DNA from: Carnegiea gigantea
Lineage: Eukaryota; Streptophyta; Magnoliopsida; Caryophyllales; Cactaceae
Length of the DNA stretch: 64,000 nucleotides
Assembly (NCBI GenBank): GCA_029747015.1
Contig: JAKOGI010002975.1
Coordinates: forward strand, 1-64,000
Direction of reading: 5' to 3'
The notes under the pieces were generated by a model. The model saw only the letters and a program-made list of their open reading frames with translations, was not told the origin of the DNA and did no database searches. The position numbers and the translations under genes were made by a program. This document shows, piece after piece, positions 47,063 through 57,133 of this stretch; the first letter of the stretch is position 1, and each line of letters starts with the position of its first letter.

Positions 47063-48652
47063 TATTGAATTCCAAGAGTGTACAACCACAAGAGGGGGTG
47101 AATTGTGGTGTCTGATTTTCGCGTTGTAAATAACAAACACCCTCACAGAGGTTATTCTCAGATGACAAACACCCTAGTGACTTGTTTGCAGGGGGTGTTC
47201 TCAAATATTGCAAATGCGAAAATCACCAAGATAAATGCGGAAAATAAAGCACACACACAATTTTTACGTGGAAAACACCTCTAGCCCAACTGAGGTGTGA
47301 AAAACCACGACCTACCTCGTGTAGGATTTAACCACTTTCACTAACGGGCTTCACACGTTACAAATGTAACACACCTTGTTACAACTTGCAACCACGTAAC
47401 CTTCTTCTCTAAGAAGGGTTACACCACGTCCAAATCTCACCAGATTGGACACGTCCAAAGTCCACACGACTGAGGACCACTCACTCACTTTTCTGATCCA
47501 AGATCAGGGTTACAAAACACCTTACGGGGGTGCTTCTGATTTAAGCAGATGTAAGGTACAATGAGGTCCTAGTATGCCAATATCTTGAAAGCTCAGTTTA
47601 AACACAACTTATCTCGGTTTTTCTTTTTCTCAAGCGTAACTCGAAAAATTCTTCTCACTAGAAAAACCACTTTTGAAATTTTCCCTTTTTGCGTATGTTG
47701 TGTATGTTTCTCGTCTTTTTTCCTCTGTGCAAATGGGAGTGAAATGCTGAGATTTTAAACACAAAATCCAACGGTCAAAAACAAGGAGAGGTGAAAGAAT
47801 CAGCTAAGTATGGAAAACGATTTTCAAGCAAGAAATACTCCCCAACGACTAGTGATAAATTTTTCCCAAAATATAAGGGATTTGTTATCTTAAGAGATAA
47901 CCCTTATCTTCCCATAGCCGTGAAGAAGATTCAAATGACAACCAGAAATCTTCAGCTTTTGAAATTTTATCATATCCGAAAATATAGGCAAAGGGAATCT
48001 TTTAGTTTTTGGTAATTCTCCCAAAACCTATTTTCGCAAATCTCCCATAACATTTTCAAGAAATATCCTTTCCAGAAAAATAGCAATCTTGGAATTTAAA
48101 GAAAGTATTCTGGAGATCTTGGCCAACCGAAATGAATTTTCAAAGATAACCGGGTATGGCCACTTCAGTTCAGAAACACCCTAGGCACCCTGTTTGCAGG
48201 GTTGTTCGCAACTGGTGTTCTGAAGCACTTAGCGCAAATACCGATTCAAGAGGTGTTTAAAATGACGTTTTCAATATTGGCATATTAACAAGAGTCTAAA
48301 TAAATAAAACCTATATACCCAAGACTTCTTGTTTTGAACCAGTCATTTTGTCCAAGATTTGTAGAGCTGCTGTGAACACCAAGGCCACCTTGTTTGCTGG
48401 GGTTGTTTTTTGCATTGCTAGAGTTCAGGAACATGCCTTACAATCAACTGTCGAGAGGGTGTTCTTGACTTAATATAGAATCACCAAGTAAAACCTGTTT
48501 TGAAGACTTGTTCTCACATGTAGCAAACCAGTTAATACAATAAAGATCACAAACACCAGTTAGGCCTGTTTGGAGATCGTGTTTGGAGCAACATTACTTG
48601 GACAAAGTTTTACACTTGGATTTGTTATCATCAAAACTAAATATACTCAACA
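47063..48652 (-). repeat. Left (3') LTR of the copia element, 1590 bp
   Basis: On the + strand TATTGAATTCCAAGAG...TATACTCAACA; the right copy starts TGTTGAATTCC, so the terminal G is mutated to A here. It is next to the PPT. The ORF at 47791-48015 recurs at 56267 only because the LTRs are duplicates. Confidence 0.95.
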
Positions 48653-48666
48653 AATTCCCCCTTTTT
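48653..48666 (-). other. Polypurine tract of the copia element
   Basis: The minus strand reads AAAAAGGGGGAATT, directly against the 3' LTR start TGTTGAGTATA. A second copy of nearly the same tract lies at 48789-48800. Confidence 0.85.
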
Positions 48667-48788
48667 GATGATGACAAACCAAGTGACCATATTGACAAAA
48701 TTAAAAAGCTTAACAACGAACGATTAATGCTGATAGGGATCCTCTAGGTGCTAGGTCATAGATCATATGGTCTTATTCGTATGGTCTT

Positions 48789-48800
48789 ATTCCCCCTTTT
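48789..48800 (-). other. Second PPT-like tract
   Basis: AAAAGGGGGAAT on the minus strand, followed by a context (ATGCC..AAAAGG) similar to that of the terminal PPT. Upstream duplicate PPTs occur in the SIRE lineage; use of this one is inference. Confidence 0.5.
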
Positions 48801-48954
48801 GGCATCATTAAAAAGCATAAACAACAGTATGAATGCAAGAAAAGAGATATAGAGCATAAGGTGCAAGAAGCATCATGAAAGAGATATTGCATTAAAAACA
48901 GTACAATGCCAAAAACGAAGAGGGGAGGAGGAAACAAGAGAACAGCCTAGAGAA

Positions 48955-50124
48955 TCAGGGTGCAGGGGGTGGTCTCGTTTGCAGAGGAGGAATGCTGGGG
49001 GCAAGAGTGGAGAGAAGGACAAGCAATTCCTCATGGCGTTTGGCGGAGAGGGCTTGCTCCTCAGCCAGAGCAGCCTTGACAGCTGAGAGCTCATCCCTGA
49101 GGCGAGCATTGTCCTCAAGAACAGCCTCAAGTTTGAAGGAAGGTTGCCCAGAAACAGGTGGTCGAGGTGGTCGACGACCCTGTTTGGAGACTGATCCTTC
49201 GCCAACCTCATAGCCACACCCGAGCAGAGTGTCAATCCCAATCTCATCAACGACTTGGGCCTCCACTCGCCGTGTGAGCACTATCCCAAGGTGCTCAAAC
49301 ACCCTTGTCAGCAGAAACCCATATCCAAGATCATGGGCCCGGGTGGTGTTCGCAATTCGCCCTATGTGACGAATCATGATTGCAGGGAGGTTGATTGGTT
49401 CCTCCCGATCCAGTAAGTCCACCAGGCATTGATCGAGGGCATCAGCTGAGTTTCACCCTTGACCTCGCGAAATTATGTTCTTGATAGTGAACATAAATAA
49501 TAGTTGGTGCAGGGAGGTCATTTCACCTTTCTTGAGAGAGAGGGGTGTTCTCAGGCCCTGTTTTTGACTGAGGCGTTGGGACACCTCTAGGAGCCTGGCT
49601 GTTTCTAGGGCTGTTTTGTCTTCCCTCACATACACGTCAAAGCCTTGGGAGGGTACTCCCAAAATTTTCCCTAGTGTGGGCGCATCAACTTTAATGCGTT
49701 GCCCATTCACAAAACTAGTCACCACCCCTTCGGTGACACCGCAGTTGGCGTAAAACTCAGCCAACTCAGGTACAGAACACCCCAGCTGGGTGTTTGCAAA
49801 CAAGTCGAGCCAGCCTTGAGCGCGCAACTTGGTTAGGAACACCCCCAGACCCTGTTCCTCGAAAAAGTTTACATTCACTACCTTCCCCCTGACGACATTG
49901 CGCTTAAGCAACTGCGCATGTTTGTCAGACATAGGAGAGGGAGTGAACTGCTTTGGGCGTTTGGGGGCAGGAACAGAGGTGGTAGCTTCTGGTAGGGGGG
50001 CTGTTCTGGGCTTTCGCTTGAGGGGTGTTTTTGCAGGAGAGGGCTTCACAGCAGGTTTCTCAGATTTTGCAGTACTGAGAACAGGGCATATAAAAAGAGA
50101 GAGAGAGAGAGAGAGAGCACCCAA
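48955..50124 (-). pseudogene. Extra ORF downstream of pol (SIRE 'envelope-like' position; plant transposon protein type), one in-frame stop
   Basis: Two open stretches, 49453-50124 (223 codons) and 48955-49422 (155 codons), share one frame and are separated by a TGA at 49453-49455. From its N-terminus it shows a Pro/Lys-rich segment (KPAVKPSPAKTPLKRKPRTA), then a folded-looking part (VPELAEFYANCGVTEGVVTS, VNGQRIKVDAPTLGKILGVP, MTSLHQLLFMFTIKNIISRG, INLPAIMIRHIGRIANTTRA, GYGFLLTRVFEHLGIVL) like the 'putative plant transposon protein' family. A C-terminal coiled coil follows (LEAVLEDNARLRDELSAVKA) and a Pro-rich end. The hydrophobic SLSLSLF start is encoded by a GA repeat and may not be genuine. 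It is in the same sense as gag-pol, between RNase H and the 3' LTR. Envelope function has never been shown for this family and I do not claim it. Confidence 0.75.
50097..50117. repeat. (GA)n microsatellite
   Basis: GA repeats at the 5' edge of the extra ORF. On the minus strand they read as Ser-Leu codons. Confidence 0.9.
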
Positions 50125-50455
50125 AATCTTTTAGAAGATTTCTTGGTTTGCAACGGGTGTGGGACTTAAAAGCTTGTGCCTTGGGAAGGAAAAACACATC
50201 GAGCAACCAAGGGGCGTACCTGTTCTCTTCGTTATGCCTGTTCTTTGCCGTCTGATCTTGATTGGACTTAATGGTATTAAGGCGGTTTCAGTACATCCCC
50301 TTATGCTGCACTAAGTGGATAAGTAAAGACAAAATGCACGCAATTCGAGTGTATGCAATAACATCCGTTGTTAATAAGATTTGCAAACAGGGGGAGAGAA
50401 CAGGGTGTAAAGGTTGATCTTACCAAACCCAGTTCATGTTCTGGAAACAGGTAAC
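50125..50455. other. Non-coding spacer between pol and the extra ORF
   Basis: 330 bp with no ORF in the element's sense beyond the pol stop. Pol and the extra ORF are in different frames. Confidence 0.6.
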
Positions 50456-52234
50456 TCAGGGTGTTCTCACCAACCCTAGTTCCAGTCTATTTCTCTCAAA
50501 TTGATCTCTAGCTAGTGCCTTAGTGAATATATCAGCAATTTGATTTTCCGTTGAGCAAAAGTTCATAGAGATTAAACCCTTTTCAACATTATCTCTCAAG
50601 AAATGATGTCGAATGTCAATATGCTTTGTTCTTTTATGTTGACATGGATTTTTGGCAATGTTAATTGCACTTGTGTTATCACAAAAAATAGGAATGCATC
50701 CAATGTCAACACAAAAGTCCTTAAGCTGTTGTCTTATCCACAACAGTTGAGCACAACATGAAGCTGCTGCAACATATTCAGCTTCTGCTGTGGACATGGC
50801 AACTGAAAGTTGCTTCTTGGTAGCCCAAGATACCAAACAAGGTCCAAGAAAGTGAGCCATACCTGAGGTACTCTTTCTATCAACTAGGAATCCAGCATAG
50901 TCAGCATCAGCATATCCAACAAGATCAAAATTGCAACCTCTAGGATACCATAAGGCTAAATTGGGTGTATGTTTCAAATATCTTAGTATCCGTTTCACAG
51001 CCTTAAGGTGAGTTTCCTTAGGATTAGACTGAAAACGGGCACATAAACCAACACTAAAAACAATATCTGGTCTACTAGCGGTTAGGTATAGGAGTGACCC
51101 AATCATGCCCCTATAGAGTTTCTCCTCAATTGAGGGACTCCCATCATCCATAACCAACCTGGTTGAAGGAGAAATAGGAGTGTCTACGGGTTTGGCCAAC
51201 TCCATCCCAAAACGCTTAAGTAGCTCCTTGATATACTTTTGTTGATGGATCATGGTGCCGTTTGGAGTTTGCTTGATTTGTAAGCCTAAGAAAAAGTTAA
51301 GCTCACCCATCATGCTCATCTCAAACTCACTCCTCATCATATTTGAAAATTTATTGTATAAATCATGATGAGTTGCACCAAATATAATGTCATCAACATA
51401 TATTTGAACAATCAATAAATGTTCCCCCTTAGATTTTAGAAACAAGGTATTGTCTACCTTGCCTCTTCTAAAATCATTTTCAATTAAAAAACTTGACAAC
51501 CGTTCGTACCAAGCTCTAGGAGCTTGTTTTAGGCCATAAAGAGCTTTGTCAAGTTTGAAAACATGGTTAGGAAATTCACTGTTTTCAAAACCAGGGGGTT
51601 GTTTGACATACACCTCTTCTTTAAGGTATCTATTGAGGAATGCACTTTTCACGTCCATTTGATATAGCTTGATTTCCATATGAGCTGCAAAGGCTATTAA
51701 GATTCGAATAGCCTCAATTCTAGCAACTGGTGCAAAGGTTTCTTCATAATCGATCCCTTCTTCTTGATTATACCCTTGAACAACCAGCCGTGCCTTGTTC
51801 CTAGTGACTGTTCCTGACTCATCCAGTTTGTTTCGGAACACCCACTTGGTTCCAATGATTGTTCTCTCTGCAGGTTTAGGTACAAGGTGCCATACTTTGT
51901 TTCTTTCAAATTGATGGAGCTCTTCTTGCATTGCCGTGACCCAATCTGAATCTGCAAGAGCTTCATTCACACTTTTTGGCTCAATGTTAGAAAGAAAAGC
52001 ATAGAAAGCACAAAAATTCTTAAGTTTAGATCTAGTTTGCACTCCAGTATTAATATCTGACAAGATTTGATCAAGAGGGTGCGAACTATGGTGCTTCCAT
52101 AGTCTTGGATTAAGTGGATCCATAGACACATGCTCTGTTCTAACTGAAATGTGTGTAGGATCAGGCTCAAGAACACCTCCTGATCCTGTTTCTGCACCTG
52201 TTTGCAAGCTTGTTCCTGAAGAACATGGTTTCAA
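50456..52234 (-). CDS. Copia reverse transcriptase-RNase H (3' part of gag-pol, frameshifted from integrase)
   Basis: Copies element RNA into double-stranded DNA inside the particle. 592 codons are open. Codon 1 is a TTG in TTGA, overlapping the stop of the integrase frame, so this is not a true start but the point of frame change. RT: conserved [11 protein letters not shown] (131-141), [11 protein letters not shown] with Asp194, [13 protein letters not shown] (231-243), catalytic YVDD at 279-282, GYADADYAG at the RNase H start with Asp443, STAEAEY (Glu484), FCDNTSAI (Asp519), HIDIRHHF and IADIFTKAL near the end. All key residues are present, so the domain itself looks functional. It is separated from the integrase frame by a one-base-type shift; copia pol is normally one frame. 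Confidence 0.92.
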   Translation of the reverse strand: MKPCSSGTSLQTGAETGSGGVLEPDPTHISVRTEHVSMDPLNPRLWKHHSSHPLDQILSDINTGVQTRSKLKNFCAFYAFLSNIEPKSVNEALADSDWVTAMQEELHQFERNKVWHLVPKPAERTIIGTKWVFRNKLDESGTVTRNKARLVVQGYNQEEGIDYEETFAPVARIEAIRILIAFAAHMEIKLYQMDVKSAFLNRYLKEEVYVKQPPGFENSEFPNHVFKLDKALYGLKQAPRAWYERLSSFLIENDFRRGKVDNTLFLKSKGEHLLIVQIYVDDIIFGATHHDLYNKFSNMMRSEFEMSMMGELNFFLGLQIKQTPNGTMIHQQKYIKELLKRFGMELAKPVDTPISPSTRLVMDDGSPSIEEKLYRGMIGSLLYLTASRPDIVFSVGLCARFQSNPKETHLKAVKRILRYLKHTPNLALWYPRGCNFDLVGYADADYAGFLVDRKSTSGMAHFLGPCLVSWATKKQLSVAMSTAEAEYVAAASCCAQLLWIRQQLKDFCVDIGCIPIFCDNTSAINIAKNPCQHKRTKHIDIRHHFLRDNVEKGLISMNFCSTENQIADIFTKALARDQFERNRLELGLVRTP

Positions 52235-53742
52235 CAGGGTTCAACGGTGTTGCCCCCTGTTTGGTGTTCACCTTGCCTGCTGTTCTGAGAAACACCCTCA
52301 GGAGTTGTTTTCTCCATGATGTTCTTACCTCGTTTATCTTGGAGCAACACTTCTTTTCGAACAAGACCTAATTCAAGTTCATCTTCTTGTGCATCATTCT
52401 CACTCAACAAGTTAGATTCATTAAAAAGCACATGCACACTTTCCTCAACACACAAGGTCCTTTTGTTAAAGACTTTGTATGCCTTGCTGTGAGAAGAATA
52501 GCCAAGAAATATTGCCTCATCACTCCTAGGGTCAAACTTTCCTAAGACATCCTTCCCATTATTATGCACAAAACACCTACAACCAAATGTTCTTAGGTGC
52601 GTAATATTGGGTTTTCTGCCCTTGAAAAGTTCATAAGGAGTTTTGTTCAAAATGGGTCTGATCATGCATCTATTTATAATGTAACATGGGGTGTTCAATG
52701 CTTCTGCCCAGAAATACCTAGGAAGACCACTAGCAATAAGCATTGTTCTCGTCATGTCTTCCAGGGTGCGATTTTTGCGCTCAACCCCCCCCCCATTTTG
52801 TTGGGGTGTTCTTGGAGCTGAGAAGTTATGATCAACACCATGTTCATTACAATAGTTGATAAAACTTGCATTTTCAAACTCAGTTCCATGATCAGATCTC
52901 AAGCTAATTAAGGAGTGTCCTACTCTCTTTTCAACCTTTTTGAGAAAGGCAATAAAATTCTCAAAGGTTTCATCTTTGGATGCCAAAAACAAGGTCCAAG
53001 TAAATCGAGAGTAATCATCCACTACAACAAGCACATACTTTTTCCCACCTCTACTAGTTATCCTCATGGGACCACACAAATCAATGTGTAATAATTCTAG
53101 AGGTCGGGTAGTGCTTACACATTTTTTCGATTTAAAAGAAGATCTGACTTGTTTGCCTTTTGCACAAGCTTCACATACCTTGTCATCATTAAATTTGATG
53201 GAAGGTAGTCTAATAACCAGGTCTTTTGAAATAAGTTTGTTTAACAAGGACAGGCTTGCATGACCTAGTCTCTTGTGCCATAGCATTATATCATCATTTA
53301 ATGCATTTAAACAAGTTAGATTATTTTGGGGAAGAGTGGAAATACAAACTTTATAAACATTTTGACATCGCTTCCCCCTCAACACAACATCTCCTGTGTC
53401 GTCATTCACAACCAAGCAACGTGTTTTTGAAAACAGTACTAGGTTGTTCTTGTCACACAGTTGGGACACACTTAGCAAATTGTGTTTTAACCCATCAACT
53501 AAGTGCACATTATCAATTGAGTGGGAGAGAGTTTTACCAATATTACCTATACCGACAATTGTCCCAGACTTGCCGTTTCCAAATGCTACACTCCCACCAT
53601 TCAAAGCTGTAAGTGAGAGAAAATTTGATCTTTCACCAGTCATGTGCCGTGAACACCCACTATCAACAAACCACAACTGCCTGTTTTCAAGGGTGTTAGT
53701 GAGGTTGTTCGTAAGGTTGTTCTCTCTCACTTCAGCCTGCAA
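52231..53742 (-). CDS. Copia protease and integrase (middle part of gag-pol)
   Basis: Protease cleaves the polyprotein; integrase inserts the cDNA. The reading is in frame with gag but follows a TGA at 53749-53751. Residues are counted from 53742: protease active site [13 protein letters not shown] with Asp28; pre-integrase zinc site H156, H161, C190, C193 (LWHKRLGH...CEAC); integrase core [10 protein letters not shown] with Asp221, LRSDHGTEF with Asp284, VERKN with Glu321. The spacing between the last two is 36 residues rather than the usual 35, because QNGGGVERK replaces the family's QNGVVERK; the extra Gly codon lies in a run of ten G (52785-52794). The C-terminus is Glu/Lys-rich and ends in a TGA at 52231-52233, where the RT frame begins. 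Confidence 0.9.
   Translation of the reverse strand: MQAEVRENNLTNNLTNTLENRQLWFVDSGCSRHMTGERSNFLSLTALNGGSVAFGNGKSGTIVGIGNIGKTLSHSIDNVHLVDGLKHNLLSVSQLCDKNNLVLFSKTRCLVVNDDTGDVVLRGKRCQNVYKVCISTLPQNNLTCLNALNDDIMLWHKRLGHASLSLLNKLISKDLVIRLPSIKFNDDKVCEACAKGKQVRSSFKSKKCVSTTRPLELLHIDLCGPMRITSRGGKKYVLVVVDDYSRFTWTLFLASKDETFENFIAFLKKVEKRVGHSLISLRSDHGTEFENASFINYCNEHGVDHNFSAPRTPQQNGGGVERKNRTLEDMTRTMLIASGLPRYFWAEALNTPCYIINRCMIRPILNKTPYELFKGRKPNITHLRTFGCRCFVHNNGKDVLGKFDPRSDEAIFLGYSSHSKAYKVFNKRTLCVEESVHVLFNESNLLSENDAQEDELELGLVRKEVLLQDKRGKNIMEKTTPEGVSQNSRQGEHQTGGNTVEPC
52785..52794. repeat. C10/G10 homopolymer inside the integrase catalytic region
   Basis: Ten C on the + strand encode Gly-Gly-Gly and the G of Val on the minus strand. 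A replication-slippage or sequencing-error hotspot that alters the integrase motif by one codon. Confidence 0.95.
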
Positions 53743-54147
53743 AACAAATCACGGGTTAGTTTTGGAAACCCAGATCCACTTGGGTCCCATTCTTTTAGAC
53801 ATGTAAAGCTCATCTTTTCTAATCCAGATTTGTTTCACATACCTTTCATTCTTTTCATTGGCATGTTTTCTTAAAGGGCAAGTGTATCTATAATGACCCG
53901 TTTTACCACAATGAAAGCAAACGATGTTTTCAGGTAATCCCACATACTTTCTATGTATTGGGTAAACGGTCCGTTTATGCTTGTAACCAAGTCCCTTTTT
54001 GTTTCTACTGTGATGAGTGTTTAACCAATCAAGGGCTTGTGAAGATTTGTTCCAGCGTTTGTTTGTGGCAAGATCAGTTTCTAATTTTTCTATGGTGGCA
54101 TTCAAGCTCTGCTTTTCATTTAGCAGGGATTCAACTATTTCTTCCAC
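53743..54147 (-). pseudogene. Copia gag-pol segment with second CCHC knuckle, between two in-frame stops
   Basis: In frame with gag and integrase (54147 and 53742 differ from 55482 by multiples of three). It is bounded by TAA at 54169-54171 and TGA at 53749-53751. It starts with a coiled-coil-like stretch (EEIVESLLNEKQSLNATIEK), then a knuckle CFHCGKTGHYRYTC (CX2CX4HX4C) and a basic region. It belongs to the C-terminal part of Gag or the Gag-protease junction; RNA binding is the expected role. The stops are taken as mutations. Confidence 0.8.
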
Positions 54148-54168
54148 TTCAAAGAGTTTTTTCTCTAC

Positions 54169-55482
54169 TTATGTATAATCGCCTTCTTTTAGAAAGAGGT
54201 CTTCTCTAAGCACGTTAATATTCTCATGTAAACCGAGTTTTTCATTTTTGAGAATTTCATTTTCAAGCTCTAGGTCACGAACTTCTCTTTTTAGATCAGC
54301 ACAGGTGTCTATCAAATTATATAGAAGTTCTTCTAAAGTGGCTTTGTTAAGACCATGTACCTTGTTCTTGAGATCTGAGAAGCTGATTGTTGATTCATCA
54401 TCTGAATCTGAATCACTTTGTGCCATAAGTGCTACGACCCCTTCTTCAGCTTCAGATTCTCCTTCATCCTCAGAGGAATCTCCCCAAGCAGCCAGCATAG
54501 CTTTCGAGAATCGCTTGCCCAGATTGTTTACAGGGTGTTTTCGACCCTGTTTTCGAGGGTGTTCGGGCATCTGATCTTCTCGAAGCAGAGGGCAATTTTT
54601 GACTAAGTGATCTGGTTTGCCGCACTTGAAACACCCTGTGAGCTGTTCTTTGGGGGTGTTTCTGGACTTACTGAAGTCTTTTCTTTTGTTGTTCTCCTTG
54701 ACCTTTTTGAAGAATTTCTTGAATTTTCTGGACATTAGGGCCATATCTTCATCTTCAAGGTCAGAGTCAGTGTCCTCATGTGCTTTCAAGGCAAGCCCAC
54801 GATCCTTCTTTTGCTCCTCTCTTTGTTGTGAGTTCTTTCGGAGTTCATAGGTCTGGAGATTACCAATCAACTCGTCGAGGGTGATCTTGTTCATGTCTTT
54901 AGCCTCTTGGATGGCTGTTACTTTGGCCTCCCACGTACGAGGTAAAATTCTGAGGATTTTCCTCACCAACTCTTCAGTGGTGAAAGATCTTCCCAGGGAT
55001 TTTAACTCGTTCGTGATGTGGGTAAACCGTGTATACATATCCATCACAGTCTCACGATCACCCATATCAAACAACTCATATTGTCGCATAAGTAGCTCAA
55101 TTCTAGATTGTTTAACCTGACTCGTACCTTCATGAGCAACTTGCAGGGCGTTCCAGATAGCTTGGGCTGATTCACACTCAGAGATGCGAGTGTATTCATC
55201 GGGTCCTAGGCCAAAATATAGAAGCTTTTTGGCCTTGGCATTTTTCTCCATCTTTTTGTAGTCCTCGGCATCAAACTCATGAGGTTCTTTGGGAGCTGTT
55301 TTTCCTTCAGGAAGGGTTTTTATGGGAACAAAAGGCCCGTTCTTGATGAGCATCCATAACTCATAGTCTTCGGCTTGTATATAGTTCTCCATCCTATTCT
55401 TCCACCAACTATAGTGTTGGCCATTGAAGTAAGGAGGGCGAGTAATGGATTGTCCTTCAAGAATTCCTTGTGGAGTACTCAT
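54169..55482 (-). CDS. Copia Gag (437 aa)
   Basis: Capsid and nucleocapsid protein that assembles the virus-like particle and packages element RNA. The ATG at 55482-55480 is the first after the PBS, with a leader of about 38 bp. N-terminal MSTPQGILEGQSITRPPYFN and HYSWWKNRMENYI (to 35) match the copia gag N-terminal family. Residues about 100-215 (SECESAQAIWNALQ, MYTRFTHITNELKSLGR, LDELIGNLQTYEL) match the UBN2/gag-polypeptide family. A CCHC knuckle, CFKCGKPDHLVKNC, lies at 284-297. An acidic Ser/Asp/Glu-rich segment follows (about 330-365), then a coiled coil. It ends at a TAA at 54169-54171; in relatives the frame continues into pol, so this is probably a mutation. Confidence 0.93.
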   Translation of the reverse strand: MSTPQGILEGQSITRPPYFNGQHYSWWKNRMENYIQAEDYELWMLIKNGPFVPIKTLPEGKTAPKEPHEFDAEDYKKMEKNAKAKKLLYFGLGPDEYTRISECESAQAIWNALQVAHEGTSQVKQSRIELLMRQYELFDMGDRETVMDMYTRFTHITNELKSLGRSFTTEELVRKILRILPRTWEAKVTAIQEAKDMNKITLDELIGNLQTYELRKNSQQREEQKKDRGLALKAHEDTDSDLEDEDMALMSRKFKKFFKKVKENNKRKDFSKSRNTPKEQLTGCFKCGKPDHLVKNCPLLREDQMPEHPRKQGRKHPVNNLGKRFSKAMLAAWGDSSEDEGESEAEEGVVALMAQSDSDSDDESTISFSDLKNKVHGLNKATLEELLYNLIDTCADLKREVRDLELENEILKNEKLGLHENINVLREDLFLKEGDYT

Positions 55483-55520
55483 CTTCAGAATCTCTCAAGG
55501 TGTTAACCTTTTGTAGGAGA

Positions 55521-55536
55521 ACCTGCTCTGATACCA
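55521..55536 (-). other. Primer-binding site, initiator tRNA-Met type (copia)
   Basis: The minus strand reads TGGTATCAGAGCAGGT, two bases from the 5' LTR. The first 12 bases match the initiator tRNA-Met complement perfectly. Confidence 0.9.
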
Positions 55537-55538
55537 CT

Positions 55539-57128
55539 TGTTGAATTCCAAGAGTACACAACCACAAGAGGGGGGTGAATTGTGGTGTCTGATTTTCGCG
55601 TTGTAAATAACAAACACCCTCACAGAGGTTATTCTCAGATGACAAACACCCTAGTGACTTGTTTGCAGGGGGTGTTCTCAAATATTGCAAATGCGAAAAT
55701 CACCAAGATAAATGCGGAAAATAAAGCACACACACAATTTTTACGTGGAAAACACCTCTAGCCCAACTGAGGTGTGAAAAACCACGACCTACCTCGTGTA
55801 GGATTTAACCACTTTCACTAACGGGCTTCACACGTTACAAATGTAACACACCTTGTTACAACTTGCAACCACGTAACCTTCTTCTCTAAGAAGGGTTACA
55901 CCACGTCCAAATCTCACCAGATTGGACACGTCCAAAGTCCACACGACTGAGGACCACTCACTCACTTTTCTGATCCAAGATCAGGGTTACAAAACACCTT
56001 ACGGGGGTGCTTCTGATTTAAGCAGATGTAAGGTACAATGAGGTCCTAGTATGCCAATATCTTGAAAGCTCAGTTTAAACACAACTTATCTCGGTTTTTC
56101 TTTTCTCAAGCGTAACTCGAAAAATTCTTCTCACTAGAAAAACCACTTTTGAAATTTTCCCTTTTTGCGTATGTTGTGTATGTTTCTCGTCTTTTTTCCT
56201 CTATGCAAATGGGAGTGAAATGCTGAGATTTTAAACACAAAATCCAACGGTCAAAAACAAGGAGAGGTGAAAGAATCAGCTAAGTATGAAAAACGATTTT
56301 CAAGCAAGAAATACTCCCCAACGGCTAGTGATAAATTTTTCCCAAAATATAAGGGATTTGTTATCTTAAGAGATAACCCTTATCTTCCCATAGCCGTGAA
56401 GAAGATTCAAATGACAACCAGAAATCTTCAACTTTTGAAATTTTATCATATCCGAAAATATAGGCAAAGGGAATCTTTTAGTTTTTGGCAATTCTCCCAA
56501 AACCTATTTTCGCAAATCTCCCATAACATTTTCAAGAAATATCCTTTCCAGAAAAATAGCAATCTTGGAATTTAAAGAAAGTATTCTGAAGATCTTGGCC
56601 AACCGAAATGAATTTTCAAAGATAACCAGGTATGGTCACTTCAATTCAGAAACACCCTAGGCACCCTGTTTGCAGGGTTGTTCGCAACTGGTGTTCTGAA
56701 GCACTTAGCGCAAATACCGATTCAAGAGGTGTTTAAAATGACGTTTTCAATATTGGCATATTAACAAGAGTCTAAATAAATAAAACCTATATACCCAAGA
56801 CTTCTTGTTTTGAACCAGTCATCTTGTCTAAGATTTGTAGAGCTGCTGTGAACACTAAGGCCACCTTGTTTGCTGGGGTTGTTTTTTGCATTGCTAGAGT
56901 TCAGGAACATGCCTTACAATCAACTGTCGAGAGGGTGTTCTTGACTTAATATAGAATCACCAAATAAAACCTGTTTTGAAGACTTGTTCTCACATGTAGC
57001 AAACCAGTTAATACAATAAAGATCACAAACACCAGTTAGGCCTGTTTAGAGATCGTGTTTGGAGCAACATTACTTGGACAAAGTTTTACACTTGGATTTG
57101 TTATCATCAAAACTAAATATACTCAACA
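55539..57128 (-). repeat. Right (5') LTR of the copia element, 1590 bp
   Basis: On the + strand TGTTGAATTCC...TATACTCAACA, so TG...CA ends are intact. It is followed by ATCAC, the second target-site copy, and then by the continuation of the Tekay-family solo LTR. Confidence 0.95.
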
Positions 57129-57133
57129 ATCAC

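Larger units (their letters stand above)
47058..57133 (-). mobile_element. Complete SIRE/Maximus-like Ty1/copia retrotransposon, TSD ATCAC
   Basis: The element is 47063-57128 (10066 bp), minus strand, flanked by ATCAC at 47058-47062 and 57129-57133. Two LTRs of exactly 1590 bp differ at roughly 20 positions by eye (about 99% identity), so the insertion is recent. Parts in transcription order: 5' LTR, tRNA-Met PBS, gag with CCHC knuckle, second knuckle, protease, integrase, RT, RNase H, an extra sense ORF, PPT, 3' LTR. Copia order (integrase before RT), gag style and the extra ORF point to the SIRE/Maximus lineage. Two stops in gag-pol, one frameshift before RT and one stop in the extra ORF make it non-autonomous as sequenced. 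Confidence 0.93.

Noticed and set aside
47791..48015. 74-codon + strand ORF, with a 102-codon counterpart at 56267-56575
   Set aside because: Inside the copia LTRs and antisense to the element; similar only because the LTRs are nearly identical, and one copy is already truncated.
50050..50124. Signal peptide or membrane anchor at the start of the copia extra ORF (SLSLSLF)
   Set aside because: Encoded by a GA microsatellite, so the hydrophobic run is likely an artefact; the true start may be downstream.
53396..53806. 136-codon + strand ORF and several others antisense to copia gag-pol
   Set aside because: Shadow frames of the strongly supported minus-strand protease-integrase and gag.
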